Under the pieces are notes generated by a model that did no database searches, was not told where the DNA came from, and worked only from the letters and a program-made list of their open reading frames with translations. This document shows, piece by piece, positions 55,106-64,000 of a stretch of 64,000 nt of DNA; position 1 is the stretch's first letter, and each line of letters starts with the position of its first letter. The stretch is taken from positions 62,001 through 126,000 of the forward strand of contig CAJQUN010000463.1 of assembly GCA_907163345.1 (NCBI GenBank), given 5' to 3'. Source of the stretch: Haberlea rhodopensis. Its lineage: Eukaryota; Streptophyta; Magnoliopsida; Lamiales; Gesneriaceae. The translations under genes were made by a program, and so were the position numbers.

Positions 55106-57198
55106 TGTAAGGACCCTAATCCTTAAGTGCGGAATCAAGGCATAATAGAGCTAAAATAAACAAATCAGAGTCTAAAAGAACATGTTGAGTCTATGAGCTT
55201 AAGCATTACATGCCAAAAATAAGGACTACCAAATGGATTAATTACATTCCAATCAAAAGAATGTGTGCAACTATAGTTTTATACTACTCCTAGAGTAGAT
55301 ACTATCCAAAATAATCCTGTCCTTTCATCCTCAATAGAATGCTCGTCAAGCTCACCACCTCAACCCGTTCAAGCCCTTCTATCATGCCAAAAAGGTACCT
55401 ACAAGGACAACCCCCAAACATGAGCAATAATAATCATTCATATTCAACACAATATGAAGATAAAGCGTAAATGCATAATCATAATAAAACACTTCCTGTT
55501 TTCCCCATGCATTTCAAACGCTTCCCGTTTGGTTGTCCATGTACCATAACTCATGAGTATAATCAACAGATTATTTTTAATGGTCAAAACATGTCATGAC
55601 ATATACCAGCTCATCAATACCAAATACTGATCACCAATACCTAGTCTGTCCATCACAATGTATTTTAATGCCCCTCGCTTATTTACATATAGACGGCATA
55701 GGATAACCTCGCTTCAATGGACTGCGGGACTCCCACCCCTCGCCTCGCATTGAGCGGCAAATACCCTTTCCTCGTCCTATATGATAACCACGCTCAAATG
55801 TGACATGCGGCGCTCCCACCCCTCGCTTCACATTTAGCGGAACCAAACCAAATAGCGGCAAGCATTAAAATCATCAAGGGATGACCACGACTCATGGGAT
55901 GTGCACCAATAATCATATGCATCTATAAACATCATGCATAACATGTATTTGCATCCACTATGCAATACAACATATATACTTGCATCCACAATGCATAAAC
56001 AATAAGTATATAAGATACATGTACCGTTGGGGTGCCCGTACGTCCACTACGTACCTTTCCAAAAGTGGAATATGGTAGGACTTCAATTCCTTGGCTGTGT
56101 TGCCACCTGGGTTGGTTCTACATATTCACAAATACCAATATTAGAAACCAATAATAGTCCAATACCAAAAATCCCACAAAACAACCAAAAACATCATTTT
56201 TGGTGTCTCGCGATCGATCGCCATCAAGCCCCGATCGATCGCGAAATCACACTGCCTCGCCCAACAAAATTAAACAATCCGCGATCGATCGCGGAGCTAG
56301 CGCCGATCGATCGCGGCCTCGCCGATCGATCGCGCCCATCTCGCGATCGATCGTTGAAGCTCTCTGCCTCAGCTCTGTGGCTCGCGATCGATCGCGAGAA
56401 AAACGCCGATCGATCGCCGAGCTCTGGGCAAGCGAGAATCGGGCACTATTCACCCTTCTCCTTCCCAAACTCAAACAACCTTAAATAACTCAACAACATC
56501 CATACCCAACTACTCAAAACCAACAATAAACATCATTAAATATCCATGTATACAACATCCAACCAAAATGTACTTCAAAACAAGGATAAATCCAACATAT
56601 AACCAAACCCACAACAACCCAACAAAACCCATTTCAAAATCATTCAAAACCAACCCAAACTCAAACAAAACCTTGCAAAATTAACCATGAGGTATCCATA
56701 CCTCTTGGGATCTCAAATCACCCAACAAGCTCCACAAAACAAGATTTTTGGAAGGTTTCTCTTCACCCTCAAGCTTGAGCTCGAAAATTGGAAGGGGTAG
56801 GGTTTGTGGATTTGATTTTGGTAAAGTGAATGAGTTGGGTAAAGGTGTGGGGTAATAAAAGGAGTTTATTAAATCAAAAGCATACCAAAATAATTCCATG
56901 GTGTATAAAACACCCCAATATGATATTTTTCAAAGCATTTACTCAAAATGCACCAAATACCAATTAAACACATGATTTCTAATCAATTGCTACCAATGGC
57001 AAATAAATCATGCTTCCAATAATATTTACCCAACATGCACCACATACACCCTGAAATGCAACCCCGGGTCACCCTATCCACATGACCATGCATTTCTATA
57101 AGGTAATTAAATTCCAACACATAATTAATTACCACATAATTAATCATAATAATCGTAATTAATGCCCAAATGCAATTAACCATTTCGGGGATATCACA
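55106..57198 (-). mobile_element. Gyp-B 3' LTR
   Basis: 2093 bp, TGTAAGGACCC to GATATCACA on the + strand. It contains hairpin-type units (55670-55860), the donor-like site AAG|GTACGT (reverse, 56055/56054), an acceptor-like CCTTGTAG|GTACC (reverse, near 55399) and a palindrome cluster (56208-56425). No gene is seen. Confidence 0.9.
56208..56425. repeat. Cluster of CGATCGATCG palindromes in Gyp-B 3' LTR
   Basis: Eight sites of the type GCGATCGATCGC or CCGATCGATCGC. The 5' LTR has the same cluster at 63068-63284, with single-base differences. Confidence 0.9.
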
Positions 57199-57211
57199 AT
57201 ACTCCCCTACT
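57199..57211 (-). other. Polypurine tract of Gyp-B
   Basis: On the - strand AGTAGGGGAGTAT, adjoining the 3' LTR start. Confidence 0.82.
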
Positions 57212-57242
57212 TATAAGATTTCGTCCTCGAAATCACATGCAC

Positions 57243-59019
57243 TTACCCCAAAAAGGAAACTAAACATAAACACATACCAGAGAATAGTTCCGGGTAGTGC
57301 TGCACCATATGCTGCTCCGTCTCCCACGTAGCCTCCTCGACACCCCTGCGATCCCACTGAACCTTGATCATAGGTATCACTTTGTTCCGAAGTCTGCGGT
57401 CTGCTCGATCCAGAATTCTGACAGGCCGTTCCACATAAGACACATCGGATTCTAACTGAACTTCGGAAGGCTGTAACACATGCGATGGATCCGGCTCATA
57501 CTTCCGCAGCATCGATACATGAAACACATCATGTATACCAGATAAAGAAGGCGGCAAAGCCAGTCGGTAAGCTAAGGTGCCAATGCGCTGCAAAATCTCG
57601 TACGGTCCAACATACCTCGGAGACAGTTTCCCGCGCATCCCAAATCGCACAACGCCTCTGAAAGGCGAGATCTTCAAAAAGACCTTATCTCCCAACTGAA
57701 ATTCCAACGGTCTCCGCCGTTTATTTGCATAAGCTGTCTGTCTGTCCTGAGCCGCTTTCATTTTCTGCCTTATCGACTTTATCTTTTCTTCCATCTCTCG
57801 AATCAACTCCGGTCCTCCGACCGATCCGCGGTCCAAGTCATCCCAACACAAGGGTGATCTACACCGTCTGCCATAAAGAGCTTCAAACGGAGCCATCTGA
57901 ATACTCGCCTGGTAGCTATTGTTATACGAAAACTCTACCAAAGGCACTGAATCCTGCCAAGAGGCATCGAACTCCAAAACACAAGCTCTTAACATGTCCT
58001 CGAGCGTCTGAATAGTGCGCTCGGTCTGGCCATCCGTCTGAGGATGATAAGCAGTACTCAATCTGACTTCAGTTCCCAAGGCCGACTGAAGACCTTCCCA
58101 AAAATGAGACGTGAATCGCGGATCTTGATCTGACACTATGGAAACGGGGATCCCATGCAATCTCACCACATCTCTAATATACAACTGCGCCATCCTCAAA
58201 AAATGTGAAAGTCATGCTATAGGGAATAAAGTGGGCTACCTTTGTCAATCTGTCCACGATCACCCAAATAGCATCGAAGCCTGAAGCACTCCTCGGCAAA
58301 TGAGTCACGAAGTCCATGGAAATGTGCTCCCACTTCCACTTCGGTATCTCCAAGCTTCTCAACTCGCCGCCAGGTCTCTGTCTCTCTGCCTTAACCTGCT
58401 GGCAGATCAAACACCTCTTTACAAAAGCGACGACATCAGACTTCATCATTTTCCACCAAAACTGACCACGCAGATCTCTGTACATCTTTTTCCCGCCTGG
58501 GTGGATGCTAAGTCTGCTACTGTGAGCTCGCTCCAAGATCTCTTTACGCAACTCCGGCGTACTCGGAACCACCCAACGGTCACCCAATCTCAAGGATCCG
58601 TCATCTGCCACCCTGAACTTCGTTGGCTGACCAAGATGTACTAAAGATAACCACCTCTGAACCTCATCATCTGACCTCTGAGCTCTCCTGATGTTCTCAT
58701 AGATGTCTGGCTCGGCTAACAGAGTCGACACATACACAGGCGATGCATCTATGTCAAAATCATAGCCCAGATGGCAATAGGAGGTCATCATAGCCGACAA
58801 CTGGATGACGTCCTCAGCAGAACTTCTCACTTTCCGGCTCAAAGCGTCTGCTGTCAAATTGGCTTTCCCCGGATGGTACTCTATCTCGCAATCATAGTCC
58901 TTGAGTAGGTCCATCCATCTCCTCTGCCTCATGTTCAGCTCTGCCTGAGTGAATAAAAACTTGAGGCTCTTGTGATCCGTTATATGGTAAACGACGTACC
59001 ATACAAATAATGCCTCCAA
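57243..59019 (-). pseudogene. Gyp-B RNase H end, integrase and chromodomain-like tail (frameshifted)
   Basis: Frame 59019-58174 carries [20 protein letters not shown] of RNase H, the integrase zinc region with CLICQQVK and the first catalytic Asp (SMDFVTHLP). An extra T in a T-run near 58190 shifts the frame. Frame 58199-57243 then carries the second Asp (VSDQDPRF), the Glu (GQTERTIQ), the GPY/F-type RYVGPYEIL and, with no stop, the chromodomain-like VQWDRRGVEEATWETEQ. Here the tail that is cut off by a stop codon in Gyp-A is open. Integrase would insert the DNA copy; the tail may direct it to heterochromatin. Confidence 0.88.
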
Positions 59020-60371
59020 ATCTTCAGGGCGAAGATGATAGCCGCCAATTCCAAGTCATGAACTGGATATCTGGTCTCATGCGGCTTCAACTGCCTCGAC
59101 GCATAAGCTACCACATGCTTATCTTGCATCAGAACACATCCAAGGCCCTGCAGCGATGCATCGGTATACAGAACAAATCTGGAGTTCTCCGTAGGGATCA
59201 CTAACACTGGCGCCGTCGTCAACCGGTGCTTCAACTCCTGGAAGCTCTCCTCACAAGATTCTGACCAAAAGAAAGGCACTCCCTTCTGAGTCAACTGAGT
59301 CAGCGGCTTGGCAATCTTCGAAAAGCCCTCGACAAAGCGTCGATAATACCCGGCCAAACCAAGAAAACTCCAGATCTCAGGCACAGAAGTGGGGGCAGCC
59401 CACTCCATCACAGCCTCAATCTTCTTGGGATCTACAGATATCCCGCTGCTCGATATGACATGCCCCAGAAACACTACACTGCTCAGCCAAAATTCACACT
59501 TACTGAGCTTAGCATACAACTGATGCTCTCTGAGAATCTGAAGCACTGTCCTCAAGTGTTTCACATGCTCTTCCTCACTCCGGGAGTAGATAAGAATATC
59601 GTCAATAAACACAATGACGAACTGATCAAGATACTGCTGAAACACTCTGTTCATCAGACTCATGAAAACCGTTGGAGCATTCGTCACGCCGAACGGCATC
59701 ACTAGGAAGTCATAATGTCCATATCGGGTCCGGAACGCTGTCTTCTGCACATCTTCCTCTCTGACCCGAATCTGATGATACCCGGATCTCAAATCAATCT
59801 TGCTATACACCCTGGTACCTTGCAACTGATCAAACAAGTCATCTATCCTTGGGAGAGGATACTTGTTCTTCACTGTAGCCTTATTCAGCTGCCGGTAATC
59901 GATGCACAACCGCATCGAACCGTCCTTCTTTTTCACAAAGAGAACTGGTGCGCCCCATGGCGACACGCTCGGGCGTATATATCCCTTGTCCAGGAGATCC
60001 TGCAACTGTTCTTTCAACTCTCTCAACTCGGCCGGTGCCATCCTATAAGGTGCACGCGAGATAGCGGATGTCCCTGGCAATAGCTCGATCCCAAACTCAA
60101 CTTCCCTAGCCGGTGGGAATCCTGGGATCTCTTCTGGGAATACATCAGCGAACTCTGCCACTACTGGCACATCCTCAACTCTTAGTTCCTTACTCTTCCC
60201 AGACGTGTCCACGGCATAAATAAGATAGCCCGTGTGTCCACGTTCCAACAGCTGAGTCATCTTGATTGCTGAAATCAACGGAATCTTCGCACGAGAACCG
60301 TTGCCATAGAAAGTCCACTGACTGCCCAACTCAGGTCTGAACTTCACTGTCCTCTCCCGGCAATCTACCAC
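58980..60371 (-). pseudogene. Gyp-B reverse transcriptase and RNase H (frameshifted at both ends)
   Basis: This 463-codon open frame has [16 protein letters not shown], the polymerase core FIDDILIYS, the connection [11 protein letters not shown] and the RNase H start [12 protein letters not shown] deletion of about 7 bp near 60385 separates it from protease. One missing base near 58992 (after GTSFTI) separates it from the rest of RNase H. The polymerase core itself looks intact. Confidence 0.9.
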
Positions 60372-61751
60372 TGCATGATATCTACATCAATACCCAAGAT
60401 GCAGTCGAAGTCTGACATACCCAGCACAATCAAGTCTGACCTCAATTCGTTGCCCTCAAAATAAATGAGGCAGTCTGCCATAAACTGATCAGCGACGACA
60501 TTTCTTCCAGTAGGTGTCGAGACAAGGAGAGGCGTGGGTAAAGAAGACGTGCGCATATGGTGTCTTTCCACAAAACCCACCGATACAAAAGAATGGGAGG
60601 CACCTGTATCGATCAAAATAAAAGCAGGGTACGTAAATAAATGACACGTACCGGCAATCACCTCCTCTGGGGCTGCCTGGGCCTGCTCCCTGGTCAGTGC
60701 ATACACCTGCCCTGGGGTGGTCCTGCCATCTGACCTCCCGATGGTCGAGGCCCAAACTGCTGCCTCTGCTGCACTGTCCTATCCTCAAACCTCGGCCTGC
60801 TGCCCTGATACTCAGACTGTCCTCCCCGTGTGGGGCAATACCGAGCGATGTGGCCCATCTTGCCACAGATATAACATGCAGGACACTTGTTTGAAGAATG
60901 TGGCCCTCCACAATTATTGCACCTCGGCTCTCCCGGCCTATCCCCTTGTGAAGATCCTCGATTGGCCGACCAATTGCCCTTCTTGTTATCCTGCTTCTGA
61001 CCAAAATGTTTCTTTCCACCATACCGCGAAGATGAAGAGGCACCACGGGGTTTAAATGGCTCACCCCGAGGCCTCAAGCTGTCACTAGTCTGCCTCTGTT
61101 GCGGTACTGGTGGTGGCATAGCGTAAGCTCCCACTCCTAGCTCAGCAAGCTCCGCTCTGTGAGAGCATCATCAAAAATAACCCGGTCATAGAGCTCCGGT
61201 CGCAATCCTTTCATAAAGTTCCTCATCTTAGCGTGCCCACTGGTGGCAATGTGGGGAACGTACCTCAGCAATGAAGAGTACCGTGTGGCATAGTCTGCCA
61301 CTGTCATGTTCCCCTGCCTCAGACTTGTAAATTCATCCTCCTTTGTCTGTCTTGCTGCAGCGGAGAAGTATCGGTTCAGAAACCTAGTCCTGAAGAGTGT
61401 CCAGTCAATCACAGCACCCAGTGCTCTCATTTCCATTACTGTGCTCCTCCACCACATCAGAGGTTTCTTGGCTAATTGAAACTCCGCCAGCCTCAGCCAA
61501 GCTGTCACAGCACAAGGAGCCGATACAAAGATCTGCTCAAGTCTTTCCAACCACTCTTCAGCCTCTTCTCCGGACTCTGTCCCCTCAAACCGGGGCGGAT
61601 GATAAGATAGAAATTGAGTCAAGCTAATCTCACCCGGTAGCAATAACTGAACCACTGGTTCCATGCCTACAGCCGGTGGAGGTAGAGGGTTCACTTGCCC
61701 GACGCTTGCGTTCACACTACCAATATCTCCAACTTCCTCATTAGCAGCCAT
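60365..61751 (-). pseudogene. Gyp-B gag and protease (frameshifted)
   Basis: ATG at 61751 (MAANEEVGDIGSVNASVGQ), directly after TTACAGC. The gag core (YHPPRFEGTESGEEAEEW, LMWWRSTVMEMR, YVPHIATSGHAKMR) is open to about 61160, where one missing base relative to Gyp-A shifts the frame. Frame 61134-60694 has the Arg/Ser-rich linker and zinc knuckles (CNNCGGPHSSNKC, CYICGKMGHIARYC). Another single-base loss near 60712 precedes frame 60706-60365 with the protease motif LIDTGASHSFVS. The segment of gag lost by Gyp-A is present here. Confidence 0.88.
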
Positions 61752-61964
61752 GCTGTAATACAAATGTTAACAACAATTCCAAAGCAGTATATATGATATG
61801 CCGTTAGATAACAGGAATGAGAATACGCATGTTAGTATAACAGAATATACATCAATATGAACCACATGCATAAACATGCTTCAAATGTAAGCACCTAGCC
61901 TATCATGCTAAGGCTACCCTTCACTCGTTCCCGGGTTCTCTAACCACTGCTCTGATACCACTAA
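61752..61964 (-). mobile_element. Gyp-B leader and primer binding site
   Basis: On the - strand, TGGTATCAGAGCAGTGG at 61960-61944, then a leader ending TTTGTATTACAG before the gag ATG. Confidence 0.85.
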
Positions 61965-64000
61965 TGTAAGGACCCTAATCCTTAAGTGCGGAATCAAGGC
62001 ATAATAGAGCTAAAATAAACAACTCAGAGTCTAAAAGAACATGTTGAGTCTATGAGCTTAAGCATTACATGCCAAAAATAAGGACTACCAAATGGATTAA
62101 TTACATTCCAATCAAAAGAATGTGTGCAACTATAGTTTTATACTACTCCTAGAGTAGATACTATCCAAAATAATCCTGTCCTTTCATCCTCAATAGAATG
62201 CTCGTCAAGCTCACCACCTCAACCCGTTCAAGCCCTTCTATCATGCCAAAAAGGTACCTACAAGGACAACCCCCAAACATGAGCAATAATAATCATTCAT
62301 ATTCAACACAATATGAAGATAAAGCGTAAATTCATAATCATAATAAAACACTTCCTGTTTTCCCCATGCATTTCAAACGCTTCCCGTTTCGTTGTCCCTG
62401 TACCATAACTCATGAGTATAATCAACAGATTATTTTTAATGGTCAAAACATGTCATGACATATACCAGCCCATCAATACCAAATACTGATCACCAATCCC
62501 TAGTCTGTCCATCACAATGTATTTTAATGCCCCTCGCTTATTTACATATAGACGGCATAGGATAACCTCGCTTCAATGGACTGCGGGACTCCCACCCCTC
62601 GCCTCTCATTGAGCGGCAAATACCCTTTCCTCGTCCTATATGATAACCACGCTCAAATGTGACATGCGGCGCTCCCACCCCTCGCTTCACATTTAGCGGA
62701 ACCAAACCAAATAGCGGCAAGCATTAAAATCATCAAGGGATGACCACGACTCATGGGATGTGCACCAATAATCATATGCATCTATAAACATCATGCATAA
62801 CATGTATTTGCATCCACTATGCAATACCACATATATACTTGCATCCACAATGCATAAACAATAAGTATATAAGATACATGTACCGTTGGGGTGCCCGTAC
62901 GTCCACTACGTACCTTTCCAAAAGTGGAATATGGTAGGACTTCAATTCCTTGGCTGTGTTGCCACCTGGGTTGGTTCTACATATTCACAAATACCAATAT
63001 TAGAAACCAATAATAGTCCAATACCAAAAATCCCACAAAAACAACCAAAAACATCATTTTTGGTGTCTCGCGATCGATCGCCATCAAGCCTCGATCGATC
63101 GCGAGATCACACTGCCTCGCCCAACAAAATTAAACAATCCGCGATCGATCGCGGAGCTAGCGCCGATCGATCGCGGCCTCGCCGATCGATCGCGCCCATC
63201 TCGCGATCGATCGCTGAAGCTCTCTGCCTCAGCTCTGTGGCTCGCGATCGATCGCGAGAAAAACGCCGATCGATCGCCGAGCTCTGGGCAAGCGAGAATC
63301 GGGCACTACTCACCCTTCTCCTTCCCAAACTCAAACAACCTTAAATAACTCAACAACATCCATACCAACTACTCAAAACCAACAATAAACATCATTAAAT
63401 ATCCATGTATACAACATCCAACCAAAATGTACTTCAAAACAAGGATAAATCCAACATATAACCAAACCCACAACAACCCAACAAAACCCATTTCAAAATC
63501 ATTCAAAACCAACCCAAACTCAAACAAAACCTTGCAAAATTAACCATGAGGTATCCATACCTCTTGGGGATCTCAAATCACCCAACAAGCTCCACAAAAC
63601 AAGATTTTTGGAAGGTTTCTCTTCACCCTCAAGCTTGAGCTCGAAAAGTGGAAGGGGTAGGGTTTGTGGATTTGATTTTGGTAAAGTGAATGAGTTGGGT
63701 AAAGGTGTGGGGTAATAAAAGGAGTTTATTAAATCAAAAGCATACCAAAATAATTCCATGGTGTATAAAACACCCCAATATGATATTTTTCAAAGCATTT
63801 ACTCAAAATGCACCAAATACCAATTAAACACATGATTTCTAATCAATTGCTACCAATGGCAAATAAATCATGCTTCCAATAATATTTACCCAACATGCAC
63901 CACATGCACCCTGAAATGTAACCCCGGGTCACCCTATCCACATGACCATGCATTTCTATAAGGTAATTAAATTCCAACACATAATTAATTACCACATAAT
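61965..64000 (-). mobile_element. Gyp-B 5' LTR (runs off the window)
   Basis: Matches the 3' LTR with an offset of 6859-6860 and scattered single-base differences. By comparison about 60 bp remain beyond 64000. It contains the palindrome cluster 63068-63284 and donor-like AAG|GTACGT (reverse, 62914/62913). No gene is seen. Confidence 0.9.

Larger units (their letters stand above)
55106..64000 (-). mobile_element. Gyp-B: Ty3/gypsy chromovirus, 5' LTR cut by window end
   Basis: On the - strand: 5' LTR (from beyond 64000 to 61965), primer site, gag, protease, reverse transcriptase, RNase H, integrase, chromodomain-like tail, polypurine tract, 3' LTR (57198-55106). It is closely related to Gyp-A in protein but clearly diverged in the LTR. 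The two LTRs match closely along their length, with only one net base of length difference over 2 kb. Insertion into LARD-1 LTR copy D gives TGATG as the expected target duplication on the left. Confidence 0.9.

Noticed and set aside
57243..57300. Possible envelope-like gene after gypsy integrase
   Set aside because: The frame after integrase is the chromodomain-like tail and stops just before the polypurine tract; there is no room for another gene in Gyp-A or Gyp-B.

Overview
This is plant nuclear DNA, almost certainly intergenic heterochromatin of an angiosperm. I see no host gene, rRNA or tRNA. Essentially every base belongs to LTR retrotransposons inserted into one another and then rearranged. 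The plant assignment rests on the element types: a Ty3/gypsy chromovirus with a C-terminal chromodomain-like tail, a Ty1/copia element with a UBN2-type gag, an Athila/Tat-type gag-protease element primed by tRNA-Asp, and initiator-Met-tRNA primer sites next to most of the other LTRs. The working names used below are mine. LARD-1 is a long non-coding element. Gyp-A, Gyp-B and Gyp-C are related chromovirus families. Cop-1 is a copia family. TRG-1 is a gag-protease-only element.

Layout. 1-4975: LARD-1 on the + strand (3' internal end, one LTR, PBS, leader with three tandem-repeat arrays). 4976-9138: truncated Gyp-A on the - strand. 9139-17063: LARD-1 on the - strand, its LTR split by a Gyp-C solo LTR (9209-11571) with a clean AATAA target duplication. 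17064-25572: nearly complete Gyp-A on the + strand (5' LTR truncated, gag broken, a long pol frame with one nonsense codon, full 3' LTR). 25573-32675: LARD-1 on the + strand with a 5' LTR remnant, internal region and full 3' LTR. 32676-46464: Cop-1 copy 1 on the - strand, split by TRG-1 (36850-44846). 46465-53172: Cop-1 copy 2 on the - strand, split by a + strand Cop-1 solo LTR (46978-48479). 53173-55105: a LARD-1 LTR cut by the next insertion. 55106-64000: Gyp-B on the - strand, with a full 3' LTR, frameshifted gag-pol, PBS, and a 5' LTR that runs off the window.

How the parts relate. LARD-1 has no recognisable coding capacity, but its LTR ends, primer site and polypurine tract match those of the gypsy families, so it was probably moved by their proteins. 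TRG-1 carries gag and protease but no reverse transcriptase, yet its two LTRs look identical over 2.55 kb, so it too must have moved recently using enzymes in trans. Every gag-pol in the window is disrupted.

The observations I consider most worth following are: (1) a splice-donor-like and acceptor-like pair, with hairpin-forming repeats between them, that recurs in the LTRs of the gypsy and LARD families; (2) signs of a 12-kb inversion between about 4976 and 17063; (3) a natural inverted pair of 1.5-kb copia LTRs; (4) clusters of perfect palindromes that differ from family to family. I ran no alignments; similarity statements come from reading the copies against each other by eye.
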